NCBI GenBank assembly: GCA_964348745.1
Contig: CAYGDT010000010.1
Coordinates: forward strand, 1-23,972
Direction: 5' to 3'
Source: CAYGDT01 sp964348745
Lineage (GTDB): Bacteria; Patescibacteriota; Gracilibacteria; Peribacterales; Peribacteraceae
DNA: 23,972 nt
Under the pieces are notes generated by a model that ran no database searches, had not been told where the DNA came from, and was given only the letters and a program-made list of their open reading frames with translations. Of the stretch, positions 12,624 through 19,747 are shown one piece after another; positions within the stretch are counted from its first letter, which is position 1; every line of letters begins with the position of its first letter. The position numbers were made by a program, and so were the translations under genes.

Positions 12624-14018
12624 TCACTGAATCTTAATCGATGCGCTGTTCGGGGTATCCAACGTGGAGCCGCCCGTGGGGTTACTCAGTTTGAAGCTAA
12701 AGGCTTCCAGCGGATCGGCATTGGAATCATCGAGTATCGGAATAAGCATCAATTTCTGCGACTCACCGGCTGCAAATGTCAGCGTCCCCTTGGTCTCGGT
12801 ATAGTCTTCTCCAGACTTTGCCGTGCCGTTTGTGGTTTCGTAACCAACGGTCACTTCGCCGTTCGTGCCGCCGAGGCGACTAACCGTTACGACAACCGAC
12901 TCGCCTTCGTACGTATCGTACGCGTCGTCATCAATCTTAAACCTGCCGTTGCCAAACGTCGTGATTTCATTGTCGACGATGACGAAGGTTGCTGTGCTCT
13001 GGCTGCCGAGCGTTGCTCCGCCGGTCGGATTACTAAGAGTGAGATTCACAGTCTTGTTTCCATTGGTGCCAGGATTGTCTTTAATGGTGATGGTAAACGT
13101 TTTGGTGCTTTCTCCTGCTGCAAACGTGAGCGTACCAACATTATCTTCATAATAGGTGTTGTCCGCCGTGCCCTTTGACGTTGCAAATTTCACTGTCGCC
13201 TCACCGCTGGTTCCGACTCTTTTCACTGTAACCGTCGCAGTGCCTGCATTCTCCAAAAATTCGTACCGCGAAGCGGAGAATGAAAAGACGCCTTTGGTGT
13301 TTGTCGTATCGGCGGTATCGCCGCCTCCCGTATCATCATCGATGATCGAGAGCGTTGCCGTATTCGGCGATCCTACTACTGCTCCATCGGCTGCATTTGT
13401 AAGCTTCAGGAGTACCGTTTCATCGCCTTCCACCTCACTATCATCGTTAATAACGATTTCAAATGTAGCTGTAGTCTTTCCATCAGCGAATGTTAGCGTT
13501 CCGGAAATGACGTCGTAGTCGCTTTCCTTCGAAGCCGTACCGTCCTCAGTTGCGTAGTCCACATGCACTGTTCCTGTGTTACCACCGTACCGAATGACGT
13601 TTACAACAACGATCTTCTCTTTTTCGCCTATCTTGTAGCTCCCTGTCGTAAAGCGGAAATTACCGGCAGGATTTGCGGTGTGGACGGCAACAGAAGATGC
13701 AGAAGACGCAGAAGAAACAGAAGATGCAGAGGAAACGGAACTACTGGAGCTGCTGCTTACGACCTGCAGGTTTTGCTTTAAGCGTTGCATGAGGACAGCA
13801 ATTTGACCGCGGGTGACGAAGTCATCCGGACCGAATTTTCCATTCTCATACCCCGTGATGACTCCCGCGCTATACATTTCTCCGACTGCGGCATCGTAGA
13901 AGCTTCCGATTCGTACGTCCGGAAAGATCGCAGATCCAAGTACTGCTGCGTTTGCCGATGCAAAGAGACCGAGGGAGAATCCGAAGACAATGAGTGATGC
14001 TGCATTTGGTCGTTTCAT
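12624..14018 (-). CDS. SLH-anchored surface protein with three Calx-beta domains
   Basis: The protein has 464 residues from MKRPNAASL. Signal peptide about 1-24. A single SLH repeat spans about 31-80 (IFPDVRIGSFYDAAVGEMYSAG, then ITGYENGKFGPDDFVTRGQIA). A Ser/Ala/Val linker (about 88-110) follows. Three Calx-beta domains lie at about 120-225, 240-345 and 355-464, each with the DYATxxGTA, GTLTFAxGxxxxTFxIxIxDD and ETVLLKLTN pattern. The first ends in the acidic IIDDD. Calx-beta domains bind Ca2+ through these acidic loops and are common in adhesins. One SLH repeat is fewer than the usual three, so a partner may complete wall binding. Its promoter shares 12 identical bases with that of the 1284-2990 gene. 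Confidence 0.92.
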   Translation of the reverse strand: MKRPNAASLIVFGFSLGLFASANAAVLGSAIFPDVRIGSFYDAAVGEMYSAGVITGYENGKFGPDDFVTRGQIAVLMQRLKQNLQVVSSSSSSSVSSASSVSSASSASSVAVHTANPAGNFRFTTGSYKIGEKEKIVVVNVIRYGGNTGTVHVDYATEDGTASKESDYDVISGTLTFADGKTTATFEIVINDDSEVEGDETVLLKLTNAADGAVVGSPNTATLSIIDDDTGGGDTADTTNTKGVFSFSASRYEFLENAGTATVTVKRVGTSGEATVKFATSKGTADNTYYEDNVGTLTFAAGESTKTFTITIKDNPGTNGNKTVNLTLSNPTGGATLGSQSTATFVIVDNEITTFGNGRFKIDDDAYDTYEGESVVVTVSRLGGTNGEVTVGYETTNGTAKSGEDYTETKGTLTFAAGESQKLMLIPILDDSNADPLEAFSFKLSNPTGGSTLDTPNSASIKIQ

Positions 14019-14040
14019 AGTGTGCGGGGAAGGTGCGGGC

Positions 14041-14052
14041 GACAGTATACCA
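14041..14052 (-). promoter_or_regulatory. Extended -10 promoter of the SLH/Calx-beta gene
   Basis: TGGTATACTGTC on the minus strand, identical over 12 bases to 3014-3025. The predicted start near 14037 gives a leader of about 19 bases. Confidence 0.6.
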
Positions 14053-14088
14053 TAGAGGTACCCATGGATTGCTACTCTTAGTTTTCTC

Positions 14089-14117
14089 TTGCATGCGGTG
14101 GGCACTCAGCATATTTT
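14089..14117 (+). promoter_or_regulatory. Sigma70-type promoter of the CADD-like/gdh operon
   Basis: TTGCAT (14089-14094), 17-bp spacer, TATTTT (14112-14117). The predicted start near 14124 gives a 22-base leader before ATG 14146. Confidence 0.6.
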
Positions 14118-14145
14118 TAGTGTGTTCCTTTTTCCACCACCACCC

Positions 14146-14805
14146 ATGTCCACTATTTCTCTTACGCAGCTTGATGCGTTCATCACCTCCCAAGGTCTTC
14201 TGACGCACTATTTCTATGAACAAAAATGGAATATGGGCGAGTTATCGAAGGAAGATCTCCAGAAATACGCACAAGAATATTTTCATCTGGTGAAAGCGGT
14301 GCCCGGTATAGTCTCACGCGTTCATGAGCGCGCAGTGCAGAGGGGTATGACGGAGCTTGCCCAAGAGATCGGGAGTAATATCGAAGAAGAGACGCAGCAT
14401 ATTGCACTATGGAAGCGTTTTGCAAAAAGTCTGGGTGTTACAGAAGCACAAATGGAGAGTTACGTGCCGCATGCGCTGACGAAAGAAGCGGTGCGTGAGC
14501 TCGAATCACTCGCAGACGGATCTCTAGAAGATGGCGTATCGGCGATGTATGCCATGGAGCTCACGCTCCCTGCGATCGCGCAGAGCAAAAAGGACGGTCT
14601 CTGCAAACACTATGGTCTTACATCGGATGACGCACACATGTATTTCGACGAGCACTTGAAGGAGGAGGAACATTTCGCTGTTTGGAGGAAAGTTTCCGTC
14701 AATCCATTTGCTGCCATGCACGTTACGAAGATGTCCCTCCGCGCCCAGCACACATTGCTCGATGGCGTTTGCGAGGTGTGCGGGTTTTGCATTTCCTGTC
14801 GTTAA
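14146..14805 (+). CDS. TenA/PqqC/CADD-fold (haem-oxygenase-like) protein with four-Cys tail
   Basis: The protein has 219 residues. The all-helical pattern and conserved words GLLTHYFYEQKWNMGELSKEDL, EEETQHIALWKRF, AMELTLPAIAQ and YFDEHLKEEEHFAVW match the iron-containing redox members of this fold. Their best-known case is chlamydial CADD, a diiron oxygenase that makes p-aminobenzoate. Candidate metal ligands are E81/E82, H85, E138, H170, E174 and H176. The last residues, VCEVCGFCISCR, form C209-x2-C212-x2-C215-x2-C218, which I do not recall from CADD or PqqC and which could bind iron-sulfur or zinc. It is separated from the glutamate dehydrogenase by one base, so the two are probably co-translated. 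The substrate is not known. Confidence 0.78.
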   Translation: MSTISLTQLDAFITSQGLLTHYFYEQKWNMGELSKEDLQKYAQEYFHLVKAVPGIVSRVHERAVQRGMTELAQEIGSNIEEETQHIALWKRFAKSLGVTEAQMESYVPHALTKEAVRELESLADGSLEDGVSAMYAMELTLPAIAQSKKDGLCKHYGLTSDDAHMYFDEHLKEEEHFAVWRKVSVNPFAAMHVTKMSLRAQHTLLDGVCEVCGFCISCR

Positions 14806-14806
14806 T

Positions 14807-16090
14807 ATGACTCCCACCCCCTACACCCGTTTTCAGACAACGCTCCATGCAGTCTTCCGTAAGATCGGCATGGATGAAAGCAAGGACGCGTTGTTCAATG
14901 ATCCGCAGTATGCACACAAAAAAGACATCACCATTACCAAGGATGACGGTTCGCAGGAAACGTATCATGCCTTTCGCGTGCAATTTAATAATGCACGCGG
15001 TCCATTCAAGGGAGGTATCCGTTTTCATCCGCAGGCCGATGAAGACGAGGTGAAAGCGCTTGCGGCACTCATGGCGATCAAAACTGCGGTCGTCAACATT
15101 CCTTTTGGAGGAGCCAAGGGAGGCGTGCAGTGTGATCCGAAGAAGTTGACCAAGCGTGAGGTGCAGCAAGTCGCACGCGCATACGTGCAGAAATTTGCCG
15201 AGCATATCGGACCCGATATCGACTGTCCCGCTCCCGATGTGAATACCAACCCAGACATCATGGCGTGGATGCGCGACGAGTACGAAAAGATCACGCGCAC
15301 CTACAGTCCGGCCGTGATTACCGGTAAACCTTTAAGCTACGGTGGATCGCTCGGGCGAGATACTGCAACAGCGCGCGGAGGATTTTTCATTCTTCAGGAG
15401 ATGATGGAACGCGAGGCACTTGATCCTTCCGAGTTATCGGTCGTGATCCAAGGGTTCGGGAATGCCGGTGCGCACATGGCGCATTTCCTCCATAACGCGG
15501 GATACAGCGTCGTTGCCGTTTCCGATTCGCAAGGCGGGGTGTATTCCCCCGAGGGCATCGACCCCGTTCGTATTCAGAAGTACAAAAGCAAGACGGGTTC
15601 CGTCAGAGGTGAGTACTGCGAAGGATCGGTGTGCGATATTGAACGGATGAAGCTCGATAATGTACAACATGTGACCAATGAGGAGATCTTGGAACTTCCG
15701 TGTGATATTCTGATACCGGCAGCGCTCGACAACGTGATCACGGAAGAAAACGCTCCGCGCATCAAAGCGCGCTATATTCTGGAACTGGCCAACGGCCCGA
15801 CGACACCCGAAGCGGATGCGATTTTAGAGGAGAAGGGGATTCGCGTGATTCCGGATGTTCTGGCCAACGCCGGTGGAGTCACCGTGAGTTACTTCGAGTG
15901 GACGCAGGGTCGTTCGGGAGAACAATGGACTGCTGAGCAAGTCGACAGCGAACTGAAGCGCGTCATACTGGATGCGTATACATCCGTTCGACGCGAGGCT
16001 CGTCGCAGGAACATCAGCTACCGCCATGCTGCATTTTCCGTCGGTATCAAAAGGATTCTCGATGCCATGAGCGTACGAGGCTGGATTTGA
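14807..16090 (+). CDS. gdhA: Glutamate dehydrogenase (Glu/Leu/Phe/Val dehydrogenase family)
   Basis: The protein has 427 residues, the normal size for the ~420-residue hexameric class. It interconverts glutamate and 2-oxoglutarate plus ammonia with NAD(P). Signature features are GPFKGGIRFHP, K92 in LMAIKTAVV, GGAKGGV (K104, catalytic), CPAPDVNT (D144), and the nucleotide-binding GFGNAG (216-221). ELANGPTTPEAD and VIPDVLANAGGVTVSYFEW in the C-terminal half are also typical. I start it at ATG 14807, one base after the preceding stop; the upstream frame belongs to the CADD-like gene. Cofactor preference cannot be set from sequence alone. It may supply ammonia, or the glutamate needed by MurD. 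Confidence 0.95.
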   Translation: MTPTPYTRFQTTLHAVFRKIGMDESKDALFNDPQYAHKKDITITKDDGSQETYHAFRVQFNNARGPFKGGIRFHPQADEDEVKALAALMAIKTAVVNIPFGGAKGGVQCDPKKLTKREVQQVARAYVQKFAEHIGPDIDCPAPDVNTNPDIMAWMRDEYEKITRTYSPAVITGKPLSYGGSLGRDTATARGGFFILQEMMEREALDPSELSVVIQGFGNAGAHMAHFLHNAGYSVVAVSDSQGGVYSPEGIDPVRIQKYKSKTGSVRGEYCEGSVCDIERMKLDNVQHVTNEEILELPCDILIPAALDNVITEENAPRIKARYILELANGPTTPEADAILEEKGIRVIPDVLANAGGVTVSYFEWTQGRSGEQWTAEQVDSELKRVILDAYTSVRREARRRNISYRHAAFSVGIKRILDAMSVRGWI

Positions 16091-16097
16091 ACTACGT

Positions 16098-16125
16098 ATT
16101 GCTCATTGCTCATTGGTCATTACCC
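16098..16125. repeat. Heptamer tandem repeat (ATTGCTC), gdhA/trxB junction
   Basis: ATTGCTC, ATTGCTC, ATTGGTC, ATTACCC. It fills the gap between the gdhA stop and the trxB ATG and overlaps the likely trxB promoter: TTGCTC at 16099-16104, 16-bp spacer, TACCCT at 16121-16126. Confidence 0.85.
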
Positions 16126-16133
16126 TACGTTCT

Positions 16134-17084
16134 ATGAAAGGTTCAGTACATGATGTCGCAATTATTGGCCTCGGTTGCTCTGCATACACAGCGGCGATTT
16201 ATACTGCACGCTACAAACTTACGACACTCGTTATCGGTGAGGAGGAGGGTGGCATGGGTATGACTGCCGCCGAAGTTGGCAACTGGCCGGGAGATATCGA
16301 AGTGCGCGGGCCGGATCTCATGGAGCGTTTTCGGAACCATGCGCTCAGTTTCGATGTTGTGAAGCACAAGGTCGCGCGCGTGGAGAAGGTTGAAAAGTCA
16401 AAAGGAGGTTTTACTCTCACACTCCAAAATGGAGAAGTACTTGAGGCGAAGACCGTTATCTTCGCAACAGGCAGCAACAAGCGGCATCTGGGTGCCAAAG
16501 GCGAAACAGAGCTTTCGGGAAAGGGCGTTACATACTGTGCGACATGCGACGCGTTTTTCTATCGCGGTAAGAACGTCGCCGTGCTCGGCGGCGGCGACAG
16601 TGCCGTGGAAGGCGCAGCGATTGCTGCGCAGGTTGCCGCAAAGGTATACCTCATTCACCGTCGGAGTGATTTTCGCGCAGAGCCGTATTGGGTAGACAAG
16701 GTGCACGCGCGCGACAACGTCGAATTTGTTTTAGAGCGCAATGTCGTAGAAATTCTCGGTGACTCGAAAGTCACGGGCGTGAAACTCGATAAAGAATGGA
16801 ACGGATCGCAAACGATCGCGGTTGATGGCGTCTTTATAGAAATCGGTTCCACGCCGGCGGTTTCTCTGCCTAAGGCTCTCGGCTGCGCACTCGACGACCG
16901 CGGGCATCTGAAAGTGGATGAAGCGATGCGGACGAATATTGATGGTGTCTTCGGCGCGGGGGATGTCACGAGCGGCAGTAATCACTTTGCGCAATTTGCG
17001 ACTGCAGCGGGGGAGGGCAGCGTTGCGGCGAACTCGGTGTTCAGTTATTTGCAGGGAGGTACGCATAGTGGTGCCATGGGTTAG
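16134..17084 (+). CDS. trxB: Thioredoxin reductase
   Basis: The protein has 316 residues, as expected for the low-molecular-weight flavoenzyme. It passes electrons from NAD(P)H through FAD to thioredoxin. The FAD loop is IIGLGCSAYTAAIYTARY, with Cys-Ser in place of the usual Pro-Ala. The redox disulfide is CATC (135-138) in GVTYCATCDAFFYRGK. The pyridine-nucleotide loop is VLGGGDSAVEGA, and the second FAD motif is GVFGAGDVTS followed by FAQFATAAGEGSVAA. The start is the first ATG after the heptamer repeat; TACCCT ends seven bases before it, so the mRNA may be leaderless. The gene may also be read from the upstream operon. Confidence 0.94.
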   Translation: MKGSVHDVAIIGLGCSAYTAAIYTARYKLTTLVIGEEEGGMGMTAAEVGNWPGDIEVRGPDLMERFRNHALSFDVVKHKVARVEKVEKSKGGFTLTLQNGEVLEAKTVIFATGSNKRHLGAKGETELSGKGVTYCATCDAFFYRGKNVAVLGGGDSAVEGAAIAAQVAAKVYLIHRRSDFRAEPYWVDKVHARDNVEFVLERNVVEILGDSKVTGVKLDKEWNGSQTIAVDGVFIEIGSTPAVSLPKALGCALDDRGHLKVDEAMRTNIDGVFGAGDVTSGSNHFAQFATAAGEGSVAANSVFSYLQGGTHSGAMG

Positions 17085-17093
17085 GCGGGGAAA

Positions 17094-17114
17094 ATGGATA
17101 ACGGATAATGGATA
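17094..17114. repeat. Heptamer tandem repeat (ATGGATA), trxB/EamA junction
   Basis: ATGGATA, ACGGATA, ATGGATA, followed by ACAAACG. It lies just upstream of the -10 of the next gene. Confidence 0.8.
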
Positions 17115-17121
17115 ACAAACG

Positions 17122-17127
17122 TATACT
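17122..17127 (+). promoter_or_regulatory. -10 of the first EamA gene, leaderless
   Basis: TATACT followed by six bases (GGCTGC) and ATG 17134. The predicted transcript start falls on the start codon. The -35 is weak. Confidence 0.55.
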
Positions 17128-17133
17128 GGCTGC

Positions 17134-18024
17134 ATGTGGTTTTTGTACGTCATGATCGGCAACGTGCTCTGGTCCGTTTCGGATGTAGTTGGTTCGATGA
17201 TCATGAATCGCATGGAAAGGAGCTCCATACTCGTTGCATGGTTTTTCAGCATCCTGCAGTTTTTACTCTTAGGAATGCTGTATTTTCTTCTGCCCATTCA
17301 GCCGGTGTGGACAGTTGCGTTTGCTGTGACGGGACTTTGTTCGTACATTGCCAGTTTGCTGTATATGCGTTTGCTGCAGGATGTCGACGTGTCTATTTCC
17401 AGTATTTCCTGGGTGTTTCTTTCTTTGGGGATCGCACTCGGCAGTGTCATGCTGTTCGGAGATCGATGGACGCTCCTACAAGCGCTCGGGGCTGTCCTCA
17501 GTGTCTCGGGTTCACTGTGGTTGGCCCTTTGGCACAAGCGGGTTTCGCGTTTTGCAACACTTATCCTCATTATCGCAACGGGATTGTTTTATGTTCCAAG
17601 TTTTCTCCTGCAGAAGGCGGCGTATTTGCATGGTGTCTCCGTCGCTAATGTTTTCTTTTGGCAGTTACTTTTCTTCGATAGCTTCGCATTTATTATTCCA
17701 TTGATCATTCCATCACATCGCAAGCATATACTTCCGTTTCTCGGTACTGTTCGCCCTTTTTTTGTTGTGTTCATTATTGCGTGGGTACTCATGAGCATGC
17801 TGGCGTTTATTGCCACTACAAATGCGTTTATGGTCGGCGATGCTTCCCTTGTTGCGATTGCTGAGAACGGACAGCCGTTTTTCATCATGCTTTTTGCATG
17901 GATAGCAACGTTCTTATCGCCGAAGTACGCTCCGAAGGAGATTCTCACCGCTCAGACCATGCCTGTAAAAATCGTGTCCTTTTTTATCGTATTCATCGGT
18001 TTAACATTACTGGCAATTCCCTAA
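17134..18024 (+). CDS. EamA/DMT-superfamily transporter
   Basis: The protein has 296 residues and about ten hydrophobic segments in two five-helix halves, the usual plan for drug/metabolite transporters. The first half starts WFLYVMIGNVLWSVSDVVGSMIM, and helices 3-4 contain SYIASLLYMRLLQDVDVSISSISWVFLSLGIALGSVMLFGD, matching the EamA pattern. The second half is more diverged (YVPSFLLQKAAYLHGVSVANVFFWQLLFFDS). Substrate cannot be predicted; the family exports amino acids, metabolites or drugs. A second member lies at 18313-19218 with the bL33-like gene between them. The two differ clearly, so they are not a recent tandem duplication. Confidence 0.8.
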   Translation: MWFLYVMIGNVLWSVSDVVGSMIMNRMERSSILVAWFFSILQFLLLGMLYFLLPIQPVWTVAFAVTGLCSYIASLLYMRLLQDVDVSISSISWVFLSLGIALGSVMLFGDRWTLLQALGAVLSVSGSLWLALWHKRVSRFATLILIIATGLFYVPSFLLQKAAYLHGVSVANVFFWQLLFFDSFAFIIPLIIPSHRKHILPFLGTVRPFFVVFIIAWVLMSMLAFIATTNAFMVGDASLVAIAENGQPFFIMLFAWIATFLSPKYAPKEILTAQTMPVKIVSFFIVFIGLTLLAIP

Positions 18025-18031
18025 GTTTTTC

Positions 18032-18059
18032 TTGCCTATACCGCAAAAATCCGTATTCT
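18032..18059 (+). promoter_or_regulatory. Sigma70-type promoter of the bL33-like gene
   Basis: TTGCCT (18032-18037), 16-bp spacer, TATTCT (18054-18059). The predicted start is one or two bases before ATG 18068, so the leader is minimal. Confidence 0.5.
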
Positions 18060-18067
18060 TTGCCCAT

Positions 18068-18262
18068 ATGCCACGAGGAAAGCGCACCGTATTCGCGATG
18101 TTTTGCAAGGCGACGGGAAACCGTCTGGGTACTTTGCGTTTCCATAGGCAGGACAAAAAGGGCGTTGGCTGGAAGGAGCACGTGGATGGTATGAAGAAAT
18201 ACTGCCCGCTCTGCAGGAGTCGTCAGGATGTGAAACTGAAAGAGGAGAAGCATTCGAATTAA
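18068..18262 (+). CDS. rpmG: bL33-like ribosomal protein, atypical
   Basis: The protein has 64 residues, very basic. The C-terminal KKYCPLCRSRQDVKLKEEK is close to the LKKYCPRCRKHTLHKE end of bL33, including the second zinc-knuckle CxxC. The N-terminal half, MPRGKRTVFAMFCKATGNRL, has only one Cys where zinc-binding bL33 has CxxC, so a full Cys4 site cannot form. The middle (RFHRQDKKGVGWKEHVDG) is unlike standard bL33. Thus it is either a diverged bL33 or another small zinc-ribbon protein. It sits alone between two transporters and not in a ribosomal operon, which is normal for rpmG. Confidence 0.6.
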   Translation: MPRGKRTVFAMFCKATGNRLGTLRFHRQDKKGVGWKEHVDGMKKYCPLCRSRQDVKLKEEKHSN

Positions 18263-18297
18263 CAATTTACGGTCGCGCAGCGATGGGCGCGATATTT

Positions 18298-18306
18298 TGG
18301 TAGGCT
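18298..18306 (+). promoter_or_regulatory. Extended -10 of the second EamA gene, leaderless
   Basis: TGG-TAGGCT, six bases (ATTTGT), then ATG 18313. The extended TGn motif supports function despite a poor -35. Confidence 0.5.
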
Positions 18307-18312
18307 ATTTGT

Positions 18313-19218
18313 ATGGCAGCAGTTCCAAAGATTATTTCGGCGGAGATTCTTGTTCTCATTGCCTGCGTCTTCGAAGGGCTGTTCCCCATTTTTGTGCGCG
18401 TAGGTTCCGCCGCATTTCCTCCGGTTCTCTTCGTCGCGATGAGTACGTGCATCGCTGCAGTGTTCCTCGGCACTCTCGCATGGACTCGCGGAGCGTTTCG
18501 CGAGCGGATTCCTCGAGCGGTCTACGGGTACATCGCCGTTGTCGCACTCTGCGTCATGGGTGGTTTTGCAATGATTTCCATCGGCGCCAGACAGACGAGT
18601 GGAATCAATATATCGCTTCTCCTGCAAACAGAGATGCTCTTTGCGTTTCTGCTGTGCAATGTCGTCTTGGGCGAAAAGATTTCCGTACGAGTCCTTGCCG
18701 GTATGCCGTTGATTTTTCTCGGTGCGTGTGCGGTGCTCTTCAATGGATCATTTACTCTGAATTCCGGCGATGCAATCATATTGCTCGCTGCAGCCATTTT
18801 TCCCATTGGCAATATTTTTGCCAAGAAAGCACTGGCGTTGACCCGACCGGTTATCGTTCTGTTTTTACGCTACGTGTTTGGATCGGTTTTTCTTTTTGCT
18901 GTGAGTGCTTTTATGGGTGAATTTTTGCAATGGAATCTCGGAATCCTGCGTGTCCATGGCTGGCTGATTGTTGCGTACGCAGTCAGCGTTCTCACGCTTT
19001 CCAAATTGTTTTGGTATACGGGCTTAAAGACCCTCCCTATCGGGAAAGCCACACAGATCGTTGGAGTTGCTCCTGTGATGGGGTTTTGTTTTTCGCTCCT
19101 TCTCCTGCATGAAATTCCTACGGTTTACCAGCTTATTGGCCTCGTTGTCACGGTTCTTGGTGTCTTCATTCTCGTGAGCAAACCTTCGATTTCTACAACG
19201 GAGGCCGATCTTGTATAG
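18313..19218 (+). CDS. EamA/DMT-superfamily transporter
   Basis: The protein has 301 residues with ten hydrophobic segments. It is a better match to the EamA consensus than its neighbour. The first repeat has FEGLFPIFVRVG, then QTSGINISLLLQTEMLFAFLLCNVVLGEKIS. The second repeat has GNIFAKKALALTRPVIVLFLRYVFGS, LFWYTGLKTLPIGKATQIVGVAPVMGF and LLLHEIPTVYQLIGLVVTVLGVFILVSK. It is probably an exporter of small metabolites at the cytoplasmic membrane. Its stop codon lies within the -10 of the following Nudix gene (19214-19219). Confidence 0.88.
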   Translation: MAAVPKIISAEILVLIACVFEGLFPIFVRVGSAAFPPVLFVAMSTCIAAVFLGTLAWTRGAFRERIPRAVYGYIAVVALCVMGGFAMISIGARQTSGINISLLLQTEMLFAFLLCNVVLGEKISVRVLAGMPLIFLGACAVLFNGSFTLNSGDAIILLAAAIFPIGNIFAKKALALTRPVIVLFLRYVFGSVFLFAVSAFMGEFLQWNLGILRVHGWLIVAYAVSVLTLSKLFWYTGLKTLPIGKATQIVGVAPVMGFCFSLLLLHEIPTVYQLIGLVVTVLGVFILVSKPSISTTEADLV

Positions 19219-19219
19219 T
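19214..19219 (+). promoter_or_regulatory. -10 of the Nudix gene, leaderless
   Basis: TATAGT, six bases (GCGTCC), then ATG 19226. It overlaps the stop codon of the preceding gene. Confidence 0.55.
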
Positions 19220-19225
19220 GCGTCC

Positions 19226-19726
19226 ATGACTGAGGAAATCTATCGACAGTGCGCCTCTATTGCCGTATTGCGTCCTAGCAGCGTATGCATGCTGGGCGGT
19301 TGTGCAACGCTCTACGAGGTCTTGTTGGTCCATAAGCCCCGTAAAAACGATGCATGGCAGCTGCCACAGGGCGGGTGCGAACTCGGGGAGTCCCTTGAGG
19401 AAGCGGCGATCCGCGAAGTTCAGGAAGAGGCAGGCATCACTCCCACGATCATTGAAACGAGCGAGCAGGAGTACCGGTACGATTTTCCCCGAAGTTACCG
19501 GAAATTCCGCCCGGACAACGTCAAAGGCCAGTGTGTGAAGTACGTGTTTGCCACCGTGGATTCCGGCGCGCAAGTAAGAGTAGATGAAAAGGAGATCGAT
19601 GGATACGCATGGGTGCTTCCTGAGCAGTTTTCTCAGTACATTGATCGGGATGAGTATCGGAACATCGTGCGCAAACTCTATGAAGATGGTGTTGCCATCT
19701 TGGGAAATCAGCAACCAAAAACCTGA
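19226..19726 (+). CDS. Nudix hydrolase, RppH-like
   Basis: The protein has 166 residues. The Nudix box is complete: GGCELGESLEEAAIREVQEEAGI fits Gx5Ex7REUxEExGU. Before it, KPRKNDAWQLPQGG matches the W-(Q/E)-x-PQGG pattern of RppH and Ap4A hydrolases. After it come YRYDFPRSYRKFR, GQCVKYVFATV and VDEKEIDGYAWV, also RppH-like. RppH removes pyrophosphate from mRNA 5' ends and so starts decay; diadenosine polyphosphate hydrolysis is the main alternative. In a genome with many apparently leaderless mRNAs, an RppH would act directly next to start codons, though that is only a thought. A TATAGT -10 six bases before the ATG supports this start. Confidence 0.85.
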   Translation: MTEEIYRQCASIAVLRPSSVCMLGGCATLYEVLLVHKPRKNDAWQLPQGGCELGESLEEAAIREVQEEAGITPTIIETSEQEYRYDFPRSYRKFRPDNVKGQCVKYVFATVDSGAQVRVDEKEIDGYAWVLPEQFSQYIDRDEYRNIVRKLYEDGVAILGNQQPKT

Positions 19727-19730
19727 AATA

Positions 19731-19739
19731 TGCTAGGAT
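19731..19739 (+). promoter_or_regulatory. Extended -10 of recF
   Basis: TGC-TAGGAT ends eight bases before ATG 19748, giving a predicted leader of about two bases. It supports the MRIRSLFL start over the ATG at 19730, which lies at the edge of this motif. Confidence 0.5.
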
Positions 19740-19747
19740 GCGTACCG

